Assembly: GCF_022539255.1 (NCBI RefSeq)
Contig: NZ_JAKZBV010000001.1
Coordinates: 4,340,001-4,404,000, forward strand
Length of the DNA: 64,000 nt
Reading direction: 5' to 3'
Origin: Sinomonas terrae
GTDB lineage: Bacteria > Actinomycetota > Actinomycetes > Actinomycetales > Micrococcaceae
Shown here: positions 7,810 to 17,147 of the stretch, one piece after another
How positions within the stretch are numbered: position 1 is the first letter of the stretch
Layout of the letters: every line of letters starts with the position of its first letter
Position numbers and translations under genes: made by a program
The notes under the pieces: model-generated
What the model saw: only the letters and a program-made list of their open reading frames with translations
Database searches by the model: none
Told to the model about the DNA's origin: nothing

Positions 7810-10800
7810 ATGACGACGCCGACCCGCGCAACTGGCACCGAAGGAAACCGCGCCCCTCACGTGCGCCCGCAGGATCTCGCGGACGAAGCAGTCGCCCAGG
7901 TGCGGCGGTGGCTCGCCGCAGCGGCGACATTCCCGGTCGACCCGGCCGCCGAGCAGCTCGCCGCCGTCCTGAAGGACCCGCACGGGCTCGAGTTCACGGT
8001 CGGGTTCGTGGACGGTGTCGTCCGCCCCGAGGACCTCGGTGTCGCGGCCCGAAACCTCCGTGCCCTCGCGCCCAAGGCGCCGGGCTTCCTGCCGTGGCCG
8101 CTCAAGCGCGCCGTGCAGCTCGGGGGATCGCTCGCGCCAGTGGCCCCGGGGGTCGTGGTGCCCGTTGCTCGCCGTGTGCTTCGCGAGATGGTGGGGCACC
8201 TGATCGTCGATGCGTCGGACGCGCGGCTGGGCCCGGCGATCGCCAAGATCCGCAAGCCTGGCATCCGTCTGAACATGAACCTCCTCGGCGAGGCGATCCT
8301 CGGCCAGGACGAGGCCTCCCGCCGCCTCGAGGGGACCCGCCGCCTCCTTGCCCGGGACGACGTGGACTACGTGTCCATCAAGGTCTCGGCGACGGTCGCG
8401 CCCCACAACCACTGGGCATTCGATGAGGCCGTGGGCGACATCGTCGAATCGCTCGCACCGCTCTACCGCCTCGCAAGCGAGAGCACGCGGGCGGGCAGGC
8501 CGAAGTTCATCAACCTCGACATGGAGGAGTACAAGGACCTCGACCTGACGGTCGCCGTCTTCACGCGCCTCCTCGAGCGCGAGGAGTTCCGCGACCTAGA
8601 GGCCGGGATCGTGCTCCAGGCCTATCTCCCCGACTGCCTGGCCGCGATGATGAGCCTCCAAGAGTGGGCGGCCGGGCGGGTAGCCGACGGCGGGGCTCCG
8701 ATCAAGGTCCGCGTCGTCAAGGGCGCGAACCTCCCCATGGAGCAGGTCGACGCCGAGATCCACGACTGGCCGCTCGCCACGTGGGGCTCGAAGCGTGAGA
8801 CGGATACCTCGTACCTCGCAGTCCTCGACTACGCCCTTCACCCTGATCGGCTGGCCAACGTGCGCATCGGCGTCGCCGGGCACAACCTCTTCGACATCGC
8901 CCTCGCGTGGCTCCTCGCAAACGCTCGCGGAGTGGAGAATGGAGCCGCCACGGCCGACGCGAATCGGCTGGTCGAGTTCGAGATGCTCCTCGGCATGGCC
9001 TCGGCCCAAGCCCAGGCTGTCCTGGCCGACATCGGCCACCTGCTGCTCTACACGCCGGTCGTGCACCCGAGCGAGTTCGACGTCGCGATCGCCTATCTCA
9101 TCCGGCGCCTCGAGGAGGGCGCGAGCCAGGACAACTTCATGAGCGCCGTCTTCGAACTCGACACGAACGATGTGCTGTTCGAGCGTGAGAAGAAGCGCTT
9201 TATTGCCTCGCTCGAAGCGCTCGACAAGCCGCCGTTCGCCGGCGGGCAGGTCCCCGAACCCCGCCGAAACCAGGACCGTCGCCAGACGAACAAGGGGCTC
9301 GCAGCGCACGACGACGGAGACGCCCCGGGCGGTTCCCGCGCCTTCTCGAATACTCCTGACACAGACCCTGACCTGCCGGGGAACCGCGAATGGGGCCGCG
9401 CGATCCTCGCCCGCGCCGAGCATTCGACGATCGGCGCAGAGGTCGTCGAGCGCAACACGGTCTCCTCCGCATCCGAGCTCGATTCGATCATCGCCGCGGC
9501 CCTCGACGGAGCCGCGACCTGGCATGCGTTCACGGGCGAGGAGCGGGCCGCGATCCTCGATGAGATGGGACGCTCGCTCGAGCGGCATCGTGCGGACCTC
9601 ATCGAGGCGATGGCGAGCGAATGCGGCAAGACGATCGACCAGGGCGATCCCGAGGTCTCGGAGGCGATCGACTTCGCCCACTACTACGCGACCCTCGCCC
9701 GGGAGCTCGACACGATCGACGGCGCGCAGTTCGAGCCGAGCCGCCTCACTGTCGTGACGCCGCCGTGGAATTTCCCCGTGGCGATCCCCGCGGGCTCGAC
9801 GCTCGCCGCACTCGCCGCGGGCTCCGCCGTCGTGATCAAGCCCGCCAAGCAGGCGCGCCGTTCGGGCGCGGTCATGGTGCAGGCCCTCTGGGAGGCGCTC
9901 GACGCCGTCGACATCCCGCGCCGTGTGCTGCAGTACGTGCAGCTCGAGGATCGGAGCTTGGGGAAGCAGCTCATCGCGCACCCCGACGTGGAGAGGGTCA
10001 TCCTCACTGGCGGGTATGAGACCGCGGAGCTGTTCCGCTCGTTCCGCCATGACCTGCCGCTCCTCGCCGAGACCTCGGGCAAGAACGCCATCATCGTGAC
10101 GCCGAGCGCGGACCTCGACCTTGCCGCGAGGGATGTCGCCCAGTCCGCGTTCGGCCACGCGGGCCAGAAGTGCTCGGCGGCGTCGCTCGTGATCCTCGTC
10201 GGGTCGGTCGCGCACTCGAAGCGCTTCCGCAACCAGCTCATCGACGCGGTGCGGTCGCTGCACGTCGGCTACCCGTGGGATCCACGGAGCCAGATGGGGC
10301 CCGTGGTCGAGCAGCCCGGCGAAAAGCTGCAGAGGGGGCTCACGCAGCTCGGCGAGGGCGAGCACTGGGTGCTCGAGCCGCGCCAGCTCGACGATTCGGG
10401 GAAGCTCTGGAGCCCCGGCATCCGCGCGGGCGTCCGCCCCGGTTCCGAGTACCACCTCGTCGAATACTTCGGTCCCATCCTCGGCGTCATGACCGCGTCC
10501 TCGCTCGAGGAAGCTGTGGCCCTCGCGAATCAGGTCGACTACGGACTCACCTCCGGCCTGCACTCGCTCGACCCAGCGGAGATCGGGTACTGGACCAAGC
10601 ACATCGAGGCCGGAAACCTGTACGTGAACCGCGGAATCACGGGGGCGATCGTGCGGCGGCAGCCGTTCGGCGGTTGGAAGAAGTCGGCCGTGGGAGCGGG
10701 TGCCAAGGCTGGGGGTCCCAACTACCTCATCGGCCTCGGTTCGTGGGCCGACGCGCCAGTGCACGACGGCGCGAAGGCGGCCGTGTCGGGGGCTGCGGCG

Positions 10801-11391
10801 GAGCTGCTTGCGGCCGTCAGGGATGAGCTGACAGAGGACGACGCCGCGTGGCTCGCCGATGCGCTCGCCTCCGACGCCGCTGCTTGGGCTTCTGAATTCG
10901 GGGTGTCCAAGGATGTGAGTGGGCTCGAGTGCGAGCGGAACGTCTTCCGCTACCGCCCGGTGCCTGTGACGATCCGCTTTGACGGGCAGACGTCCGGGCA
11001 CGGGGAAGCGGAGCTTCTCCGCGTGGCGGCCGCCGGACTCCGTGCTGGCTCCCAGGTCCTCGTGAGCTCCGCCGCCGCCCTCCCGGGCAACGCCGCCGCC
11101 GTCCTCGAGCGTCACGGTGTGCAGCTTGTCCGCGAGGAGACGCCGCAGTGGCTCGGACGCGCCCGGAGGATGCAGTCGGGACGGATCCGCCTCATCGCCA
11201 GCCCCGTCTCGCCGACGGCTGCTGAGCTCTCGGAGGTGCTCGGCGGCCGCCCGGATGTGGCCGTCTATCGCCATCCCGTGGTCGGATCCGGCCGGGTCGA
11301 GCTCCTGCCGTTCCTGCACGAGCAGGCGGTGTCCCTCACGATGCACCGCTTCGGCAACCCGAACCCTCTCCTAAACACCGTGACGCTGTAG
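7810..11391 (+). CDS. putA: Bifunctional proline dehydrogenase / glutamate-semialdehyde dehydrogenase
   Basis: A 1193-residue two-step enzyme that oxidises proline to glutamate: an FAD-dependent proline dehydrogenase barrel (about residues 80-480, with VSIKVSATVAPHNHW, FINLDMEEYKDLDLT, GIVLQAYLPD and RVVKGANL) followed by an NAD-dependent aldehyde dehydrogenase (about 520-970, with the general base Glu754 in LLAETSGKNA and the nucleophile Cys788 in GQKCSAAS). The ribbon-helix-helix repressor domain of E. coli PutA is absent, consistent with control by the divergent LysR. A C-terminal region of about 200 residues after the ALDH domain may form the dimerisation flap/ALDH-like domain of long PutAs. 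ATG at 7810 follows GGACAGGA. Confidence 0.96.
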   Translation: MTTPTRATGTEGNRAPHVRPQDLADEAVAQVRRWLAAAATFPVDPAAEQLAAVLKDPHGLEFTVGFVDGVVRPEDLGVAARNLRALAPKAPGFLPWPLKRAVQLGGSLAPVAPGVVVPVARRVLREMVGHLIVDASDARLGPAIAKIRKPGIRLNMNLLGEAILGQDEASRRLEGTRRLLARDDVDYVSIKVSATVAPHNHWAFDEAVGDIVESLAPLYRLASESTRAGRPKFINLDMEEYKDLDLTVAVFTRLLEREEFRDLEAGIVLQAYLPDCLAAMMSLQEWAAGRVADGGAPIKVRVVKGANLPMEQVDAEIHDWPLATWGSKRETDTSYLAVLDYALHPDRLANVRIGVAGHNLFDIALAWLLANARGVENGAATADANRLVEFEMLLGMASAQAQAVLADIGHLLLYTPVVHPSEFDVAIAYLIRRLEEGASQDNFMSAVFELDTNDVLFEREKKRFIASLEALDKPPFAGGQVPEPRRNQDRRQTNKGLAAHDDGDAPGGSRAFSNTPDTDPDLPGNREWGRAILARAEHSTIGAEVVERNTVSSASELDSIIAAALDGAATWHAFTGEERAAILDEMGRSLERHRADLIEAMASECGKTIDQGDPEVSEAIDFAHYYATLARELDTIDGAQFEPSRLTVVTPPWNFPVAIPAGSTLAALAAGSAVVIKPAKQARRSGAVMVQALWEALDAVDIPRRVLQYVQLEDRSLGKQLIAHPDVERVILTGGYETAELFRSFRHDLPLLAETSGKNAIIVTPSADLDLAARDVAQSAFGHAGQKCSAASLVILVGSVAHSKRFRNQLIDAVRSLHVGYPWDPRSQMGPVVEQPGEKLQRGLTQLGEGEHWVLEPRQLDDSGKLWSPGIRAGVRPGSEYHLVEYFGPILGVMTASSLEEAVALANQVDYGLTSGLHSLDPAEIGYWTKHIEAGNLYVNRGITGAIVRRQPFGGWKKSAVGAGAKAGGPNYLIGLGSWADAPVHDGAKAAVSGAAAELLAAVRDELTEDDAAWLADALASDAAAWASEFGVSKDVSGLECERNVFRYRPVPVTIRFDGQTSGHGEAELLRVAAAGLRAGSQVLVSSAAALPGNAAAVLERHGVQLVREETPQWLGRARRMQSGRIRLIASPVSPTAAELSEVLGGRPDVAVYRHPVVGSGRVELLPFLHEQAVSLTMHRFGNPNPLLNTVTL

Positions 11392-11399
11392 CAGGTGAC

Positions 11400-11437
11400 G
11401 AAGGCAGGCGGCCGCGGGAGGACGGCCGCTTGCCTTC
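11400..11437 (+). terminator. putA terminator hairpin
   Basis: An inverted repeat of GAAGGCAGGCGGCCG with CGGCCGCTTGCCTTC (14 of 15 pairs) around an 8-base loop, 9 bases after the putA stop. No clear U-run follows, as is common in high-GC Actinobacteria. Confidence 0.65.
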
Positions 11438-12219
11438 GGGAAGGCGCGGCCTCACTGGACGCGAATGGCCCAGGAACAGCTGAAGTGGCCGGATTCCACT
11501 CGCTTCGGCCGATCTCGTTAACCGGAATCTGCGTCTCGTCCTCCTCGCGTAAAGTCCGAAACTGCCCATTAACCCACCACAGCGCGCTGGCCCGCTCGAG
11601 AACGTGGTCACCGATGCGGGCTCCGGGGGGACTCGCGGGCGGAGGGACATATGGACGCAGACCAACTGAGGACGATGATCCCGTCTCCGTTGAGGAACTG
11701 CTGCCAGACGGTGAACAAGAAGCGAGGGTCGCTGCTCCAGCCGCAATCGCAAGAGTCTTGAGTAACCCTAGGCCGTCAGCAGGAGAAGCGGCCATCACTT
11801 GTCGTCCTTCCCACGTGGTTTCGTCCACCCACGAGTGCCGAATGGTTGGAGACCGCCCGCCATGTCTGGGTGCAGGAAGCAGAGGAGCGGAAACCGCTCG
11901 TTGACGTAGGGACGTCGGTGGGAACCAGCGACGTCCCGGGAGCTCCTGGTGGGGCTTCATCTGAAGAAACTGGGGCTCCGGGAGCCGCGGCAGAGGCAGC
12001 CGAGAGAGAGGAATCCTATAGCCAAGGCTGTAACAATGATGGGCTTCTTCGTGCTTTTCACACTCTCTCCGTTTCTCGAAACGATCGACAAGCGCTCCGG
12101 TGGGTCGTGGCTTGAGGGTAGGCAGTTTTCGTGGCACGTAGATCCCCGTTCGCTGCCACCTAGGTGGGGCGGCGTCCGCGATACGCACGCTCCCTATAGC
12201 CTGTGTGCATGGAGAAAGC
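11438..12219. other. Long gap without recognised gene; possible decayed coding sequence
   Basis: About 780 bp of lower, less regular GC content than the flanking genes and without third-position GC bias. A frame begins with ATG at 11651 after a good GGAGGG ribosome-binding site, reads MDADQLRTMIPSPLRNC and stops at TGA 11759-11761 (36 residues); the same frame then stays open to 12115, including PTWFRPPTSAEWLETARHV. This could be a 36-residue small gene, a pseudogene with one nonsense codon, or chance. I recognise no family in either part. On the minus strand a frame with an LASC lipobox-like string is present but has no supported start. Confidence 0.35.
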
Positions 12220-12687
12220 ATGACCGCGCGGAGTGCCGGCCTCCTGCTGTACAGGCGCCATACCCAGTCCCCGTTCGAGGTGTGGATCGCCCACATGGGA
12301 GGTCCCTTCTGGAATCGCAAGGACGCTCGTGCGTGGTCGATCCCCAAGGGCGAATACCTCGACGGCGAAGACCCGCTGGCTGCCGCAGTGCGTGAATTCG
12401 CCGAGGAGATGGGCACTCCCCCGCCTCCCGTCGACTATGCCCACCTCGGCGACTTCCGGCAGCCGTCCAGAAAGGTCATCACGGTCTATACCGCGGAGGC
12501 CGAATTCCAGCCGGATCGGATCGAGAGCAATACGTTCCCCCTCGAATGGCCGAAGGGGTCCGGACGGATCCAGGACTTCCCCGAGATCGACCGAGCGGAG
12601 TGGTTCACCGAAGAGGTCGCACGTACGAAGCTCGTCGCGGGCCAGCTGCCGATCCTCGACGCGCTCGCCCGGCGCCTCGAGCCCTGA
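12220..12687 (+). CDS. Nudix hydrolase
   Basis: A 155-residue Nudix protein with a perfect Nudix box at about residues 48-70: G-EYLDG-E-DPLAAAV-REFAEEMGT, matching GX5EX7REUXEEXGU, whose glutamates bind catalytic Mg2+. The preceding PFWNRKDARAWSIPKGEY and the later FPLEWPKGSGRIQDFPEIDRAEWF are typical of a broad NUDIX group often annotated as MutT-like or diadenosine polyphosphate hydrolases; the substrate is not decidable here. ATG at 12220 is chosen since GGAG lies six bases upstream, over an in-frame GTG at 12205. It precedes the PucR gene by about 220 bp. Confidence 0.92.
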   Translation: MTARSAGLLLYRRHTQSPFEVWIAHMGGPFWNRKDARAWSIPKGEYLDGEDPLAAAVREFAEEMGTPPPPVDYAHLGDFRQPSRKVITVYTAEAEFQPDRIESNTFPLEWPKGSGRIQDFPEIDRAEWFTEEVARTKLVAGQLPILDALARRLEP

Positions 12688-12696
12688 GGGCCTCGG

Positions 12697-12730
12697 GGCC
12701 TAGGACTTCAAGGCCTAGGACTTCAAGGCC
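12697..12730. repeat. 15-bp tandem duplication downstream of Nudix gene
   Basis: GGCCTAGGACTTCAA is repeated exactly at 12697-12711 and 12712-12726, followed by GGCC. The pair is flanked by direct copies of CCTGAGGGC (12683-12691 and 12733-12741), the first of which contains the Nudix stop codon. Located between co-directional genes. Confidence 0.75.
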
Positions 12731-12909
12731 GCCTGAGGGCGACTCGAGTCCCGAAGGCCCAATCAGATTGGCTCCCATCCCAACTTCTTGCACCATTCTT
12801 GTTCCGCCGCCCAAGCGAGAACGGCTCGGCCGCGCCTACGATGGAGCACATCCCGCCCGGCAACGTCGCCGGGTGGGCTTCGAACTTCAAGGCATCAACG
12901 AGGGACACG

Positions 12910-14508
12910 ATGGGTTCAGTCAACGTCGACGACATCCTGGAGGACCTCCCCGCTGGACTCGGCAGGCTCGCCACCCGGCCGCAGCCCACGGACACCCCGG
13001 TCTCCCAAGTACTCATCCTCGACTCCGAGGACTCGGACCGAGACGTTTCAGGCGCACTCGTGTGCCTCATGGGCGTGCGCGGCAGGGAAGCCCTGCCCAT
13101 GGTGCGGCGCCTCGCGGTGAGCCGACCGGTCGCCGTCGTCCTCAAAGCAACGGCAGGCGAGGCCCAGGAGGTCGAGGAGCTCCTCCGCCCTGCCGGCGTC
13201 GGGCTCTTCCTCATCGAGCCGAGCGCGGGATGGGACACGGTCCTTTCGGTCGTGAACGGCCGCATCCAGAACACGGACTACCACAGCGACGTCCTCACGC
13301 TCATCGAGGAGGACCTCTTCGCCATCGCGCAGACGACAGCGCGCCTCACGTCGAGCCACGTCGTCATCGAGGACGCGGCGAACAAGGTCCTCGCGTACTC
13401 GACGGTCTCGAACGACATAGACGAGCTCCGCCGGGCCTCGATCCTGGCCCGCCGCGGTCCACGGAAGTACGAGGTGCTCCTCAAGGACCTCGGGGCGTAC
13501 CGCGAGCTGCACCGCACCCGCGGCGTCATCCGCGTCCCCGAGCGCCCCGAAGACGGGCTCAAGGAGCGGGCCGCAATCGCGATCTTCGCGGGGGACCGCA
13601 TCCTCGGGTACATCTGGCTCCAGGCAACGGGCTCGGGGTTCACTCCGAACGTCGATGACCTCCTCCTCGGAGCGGCCCGCCGCACCTCGGCGGAGCTCGT
13701 CCGCCACCGCAATCAGCAGTCGGTCCACCTGCGCGAGGACCGAGTCGCCCGCCTGCTCTCCGGCCCCGACGAGGTCGCCGCGAGCGCGCGCTTCGCCCAA
13801 GTGGATCCGGAGCGTCCGGCGTGCCTGCTGCTCGTCGGGCTGGCTCTCGAGGACGCGCGGGCAGCCGAGGCCGAGCTCAAGCGCGGTGAGCTCGCGAACC
13901 TCGCCGCCCTCCACGCCGCGGCCTTCAAGGACTCCGCCGTCGTCGGCCAGTACGGGGGCGAGACGACCGTAGTGGTGCCCGGACTGCGGTCCGGCGACGC
14001 CGCAGGTGGGCTGCGGCAGCTCGCGGAGGCGATGGTGAAGGACGCGCGGCGGCTCGGTGTTCGCGTCTACGTGGCGATCGGATCGGTGGTCCCGAGCCTC
14101 TTCGAGCTGCGTTCGACGGCGGGCGAGGCCGCCGCGGTCCTCGCGTGCGCCCGGCGCGCCGGTGGACCGCAAGTGGCCACCCTCGACGACTTCGAGGCCG
14201 AGGTCCTGCTCGAAGCAACGGTCCGCAGCTTCGAGGCCTCTCCCTTCCGCCACCGCGCCCTCACGAGGCTCTTCCTCGAGGACGAGGAACTTGCGAGCAC
14301 GCTCGAGGAGTACCTGGCGGCCGGGCTCGACGTCACCGCGTGCGGGCGGAGCATGAACGTCCACAAGAACACCGTGTACTACCGGGTTGCCAAGGCCAGC
14401 CGCCTCACGGGCCTCGACTTCGGCAATCCCGTGCACACCGCGATTGCGCTCCTGCACCTCGAACTCTGGAAGGCCAAGCGGTTGACGACGACGGGCGGTG
14501 CCGCATGA
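12910..14508 (+). CDS. PucR-family transcriptional regulator
   Basis: A 532-residue regulator of the PucR/CdaR class. The N-terminal part resembles the PucR ligand-sensing region (LMGVRGREALPMVRRLAVSRPVAVVLK), the centre has a GAF/GGDEF-like segment (DLFAIAQTTARLTSSHVVIED), and the C-terminal HTH_30 domain reads LEEYLAAGLDVTACGRSMNVHKNTVYYRV near residues 455-500. ATG at 12910 has an AGGGAC upstream; other in-frame starts at 12799 and 12841 are less likely. The stop overlaps the start of glutaminase as ATGA, so it is co-transcribed with glsA and may control nitrogen release from glutamine (inference). Confidence 0.88.
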   Translation: MGSVNVDDILEDLPAGLGRLATRPQPTDTPVSQVLILDSEDSDRDVSGALVCLMGVRGREALPMVRRLAVSRPVAVVLKATAGEAQEVEELLRPAGVGLFLIEPSAGWDTVLSVVNGRIQNTDYHSDVLTLIEEDLFAIAQTTARLTSSHVVIEDAANKVLAYSTVSNDIDELRRASILARRGPRKYEVLLKDLGAYRELHRTRGVIRVPERPEDGLKERAAIAIFAGDRILGYIWLQATGSGFTPNVDDLLLGAARRTSAELVRHRNQQSVHLREDRVARLLSGPDEVAASARFAQVDPERPACLLLVGLALEDARAAEAELKRGELANLAALHAAAFKDSAVVGQYGGETTVVVPGLRSGDAAGGLRQLAEAMVKDARRLGVRVYVAIGSVVPSLFELRSTAGEAAAVLACARRAGGPQVATLDDFEAEVLLEATVRSFEASPFRHRALTRLFLEDEELASTLEEYLAAGLDVTACGRSMNVHKNTVYYRVAKASRLTGLDFGNPVHTAIALLHLELWKAKRLTTTGGAA

Positions 14509-15416
14509 AGGCGCTCCTCGACGAGCTCGTCGCAACGCACCGCCCGCCGTCGCCCGTCGGCCGCCTCCCCGAGTCGATCCCCCACCTCGCCGACGTCGAC
14601 CCGCGGGCCTTCGGCATCGCCGTCGCGAGCGTGGACGGCACGATCGCAAGTGCAGGTGACGCGGACGTCCCGTTCTCGATCCAGAGCATCTCGAAGCTCT
14701 TCTCGCTCGCCCTCGCCCTCCGCGAGGAACCGCGGGAAGCCCTGTGGGAGCGGGTGCTGCGGGAACCGAGCGGCACCGCGTTCAACTCGCTCGTCCAGCT
14801 GGAGGCGGAGGCAGGGATCCCGCGCAACCCGTTCATCAACGCGGGCGCGCTCGTCGTCACCGACTTCCTCGCCGAGCTCCTCGGGGACGCCGCCGGAAGC
14901 GTGGTCGGCTTCCTCCGCGACCTCTCGGGCAGCTCCCGCCTCGCAGTCGACGAGAGCGCGGCGCGAGCCGAGCTCGCAAGGAGCAGCCGCAACCGTGCGC
15001 TCGCGAACTTCCTGGCCGGTTTCGGCAACCTCCACAATCCGGTCGAGACCGTTCTCGAGCACTATGTGCGGCACTGCTCGATCACGATGAGCTGCCGGGA
15101 GCTCGCGCGGGCTGGGCTGTTCCTCGCCAACTCCGGCGAGGGCGGGCCGGGGGGCGCGCCGGTGCTCCCGGCGGCCCAGACCAAGCGGATCAACTCGGTC
15201 CTCCTCACGTGCGGGATGTACGACGCCGCAGGGGAGTTCGCCTACCGGGTGGGGCTGCCCGGGAAGAGCGGTGTGGGCGGCGGGATCCTCGCGGTCGTGC
15301 CGGGCCGCTACACCGTGTGCGTGTGGAGCCCGGGGCTCGACGCGAAGGGCAATTCGGTCGCAGGGACCGCGGCCCTCGCGGAGCTCACCGCGCGGACGGG
15401 ATGGTCCATCTTCTAG
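14505..15416 (+). CDS. glsA: Glutaminase
   Basis: A 303-residue serine-dependent glutaminase (glutamine + water to glutamate + ammonia), cytoplasmic. The beta-lactamase-like fold has the catalytic Ser-X-X-Lys in PFSIQSISKLFSLAL (about residues 58-72), plus EAGIPRNPFINAGAL, RNRALANFLAGFGNL and the C-terminal GLPGKSGVGGGILAVVPG, all hallmark glutaminase segments. Length fits bacterial GlsA/YbaS. ATG at 14505 overlaps the PucR stop by four bases. The gene ends three bases from the convergent histidine kinase gene. Confidence 0.95.
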   Translation: MKALLDELVATHRPPSPVGRLPESIPHLADVDPRAFGIAVASVDGTIASAGDADVPFSIQSISKLFSLALALREEPREALWERVLREPSGTAFNSLVQLEAEAGIPRNPFINAGALVVTDFLAELLGDAAGSVVGFLRDLSGSSRLAVDESAARAELARSSRNRALANFLAGFGNLHNPVETVLEHYVRHCSITMSCRELARAGLFLANSGEGGPGGAPVLPAAQTKRINSVLLTCGMYDAAGEFAYRVGLPGKSGVGGGILAVVPGRYTVCVWSPGLDAKGNSVAGTAALAELTARTGWSIF

Positions 15417-15419
15417 CCT

Positions 15420-17072
15420 CTAGTCCGCGAGCGGCAGGCGAAGCGTGAAGACGCTCCCCACGCCGAGCTGGCTCGTCACCTCGAGGTGACCACCGAGCAA
15501 CTCGGCCACCTCCTGCGCGAGGGCGAGGCCGAGGCCGGTTCCGGGAACGCCCGAGCGCAGGGCCGCGTCTCCGCGTTGGAAACGGGTGAAGACCCGGCGT
15601 TGGTCCTCGGGCGCGATCCCGAAACCCTCGTCGATCACCGAGCACACGGCCCATTCACCGTCCCGCTCGGCTGCGAGAGTCACCTTCGTCCCCGAATCCG
15701 AATACTTGAGGGCATTCGAGACGAGGTTGTCGAGGATGCGGACGACGCCGGAGCGGTCGCCGAGGATGGGCAGTGCACCGTCCGCTTCGACGACGAGGGC
15801 GATGCCGTGGGCCTCCGCATCCGGGGCGGCCGAGGCGGCGGCCTGCTGCATGAGGCGCGCGAGGTCGAGCCGAGTCCGGGGGAGCTCCGGCGTCGAGCCC
15901 TCGACGGAGGCGGCGAGGATGTCGTCCACCATCTTTCGGAGGTGGCGCGCGTTCCGGCTCATGACCTGGAGGTCGGAGAGCGCTGCCGGGCTGAGCGACG
16001 GGTCGTCGAGGAGGAGTTCGGCATAGCCGAGGAGGCTCGTCAGCGGCGTGCGGAACTCGTGGGACATCGCGGCGAGGAAGCTGTCTCGGGCGCGAACGGC
16101 CGCGACGACCTCGGTGACGTCTGAGCACGCGAGCACAGTTCCTGCACGCTCGCCCGTCGCATCGTTGAACTCGCGCGCCGAGATGGAGACGGTCCGGGAT
16201 TCTGGGCCCCGGCCGAGCCGGAAGATCTCATGAGTGAGCTGCTCGCCGGCAAGGGCGCGGTTCATAGGCCGCTCCTCCGCGGGAACAAGCTGCTCGGACC
16301 CGTCCCGGTAGAGGAGCAGTTCGGACTCATCCACGTCGGCTGCGCTGGGCGGGACGCTTGCAAGGTAGAGCTGGCGCTGCTTCGTGTTCATGAAGACGTC
16401 CTTGCCTTCGCGGTCCAAGACGAGGACCCCCACATCCACAGTGTCCAAGACGGTGTCGAGGAGGCGTTGGCGCGTCTCACTCCTCGCGAGGAGCTCCTCG
16501 ACCCGCCGCTGCTGGGCCACGCCGCTCATCGTGAGAACGGCGATGGAGACGGCCACCGCCACGAGCATGAAGGGCACGACGATTTCCGAGACGAGGCTGT
16601 GCGGTTCGGCCGCGCCGAGAACCAAGAGCGGCGACCAGACCATCAGCAGGGACGCGAGCGCGCTGAGGGCCACCGTGAGGCGTGGGCGGTAGCCCGACCC
16701 GGAGAGCCAGATGACCGGAAACACCGCGAGGAGCCCAAGCCCCGAGATGACGCCTCCCACGCTCGGACGGATGAGCGCGAGCGGAAGGAAGTCGAGCAGC
16801 GGGATCGCCAGGACCGCACACCGCGGCAGCCGCTGCCACGGCACGGCGGCGCACAGTCCCAGAAGGGCCAGGAGGATCGCCTGGGCGGCGAGAAATCCCG
16901 GGGCCGTGAGGGAGCTGGGATCGACGATCACGAGGACGACGGTGACAAACAGCAGCGTCAGGTTGAGCGGGAGCTGGCTCAACACGGCCTTCCTCCGCAT
17001 CCCCAGATCGTGGAAGCGATTCTGAGCCCGCACCAGAACGTCGAGCAGCTTCTCCACTTCGTCTCCCGTCAC
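15420..17072 (-). CDS. Membrane sensor histidine kinase with PAS domain
   Basis: A 550-residue sensor kinase. Residues about 30-195 contain six or so hydrophobic segments (LPLNLTLLFVTVVLVIV, AAQAILLALLGLCAAV and others), forming a membrane sensor; a PAS-like domain follows (RLLDTVLDTVDVGVLVLDREG), then the HisKA domain with phospho-acceptor His338 in MSHEFRTPLTSLLGYAELL, and HATPase_c with DNLVSNALKYS, DEGFGIA and GTGLGLALAQEV. GTG start at 17072 has only a weak ribosome-binding site. It is divergent from the response regulator-phosphatase gene at 17148 and is its likely partner; the signal is unknown. Confidence 0.92.
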   Translation of the reverse strand: MTGDEVEKLLDVLVRAQNRFHDLGMRRKAVLSQLPLNLTLLFVTVVLVIVDPSSLTAPGFLAAQAILLALLGLCAAVPWQRLPRCAVLAIPLLDFLPLALIRPSVGGVISGLGLLAVFPVIWLSGSGYRPRLTVALSALASLLMVWSPLLVLGAAEPHSLVSEIVVPFMLVAVAVSIAVLTMSGVAQQRRVEELLARSETRQRLLDTVLDTVDVGVLVLDREGKDVFMNTKQRQLYLASVPPSAADVDESELLLYRDGSEQLVPAEERPMNRALAGEQLTHEIFRLGRGPESRTVSISAREFNDATGERAGTVLACSDVTEVVAAVRARDSFLAAMSHEFRTPLTSLLGYAELLLDDPSLSPAALSDLQVMSRNARHLRKMVDDILAASVEGSTPELPRTRLDLARLMQQAAASAAPDAEAHGIALVVEADGALPILGDRSGVVRILDNLVSNALKYSDSGTKVTLAAERDGEWAVCSVIDEGFGIAPEDQRRVFTRFQRGDAALRSGVPGTGLGLALAQEVAELLGGHLEVTSQLGVGSVFTLRLPLAD

Positions 17073-17147
17073 CTACTTGATAATCCACAGACAAGTTTGT
17101 GACATCAGCGGTAAGAAATGGTTGAGTTGTCCTGCGAAGGGAGAACG

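Noticed and set aside
8596..11346. 916-codon open frame on the minus strand opposite putA
   Set aside because: Arg/Glu/His-rich shadow caused by GC-rich codon bias; putA in the opposite strand has full-length family motifs.
11651..12115. In-frame TGA at 11759 as selenocysteine codon
   Set aside because: No SECIS-like hairpin was identified, no family match, and a single stop in a biased high-GC frame is expected by chance.
11265..12416. Minus-strand frame with lipobox-like LASC as a lipoprotein gene
   Set aside because: Runs into putA and the Nudix gene, lacks a supported start and ribosome-binding site, and has no coding-like third-position bias.
12799..12909. Upstream extension of the PucR protein by 37 residues
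   Set aside because: Extension is unlike PucR N-termini and lies in probable promoter sequence; ATG 12910 has an adequate ribosome-binding site.
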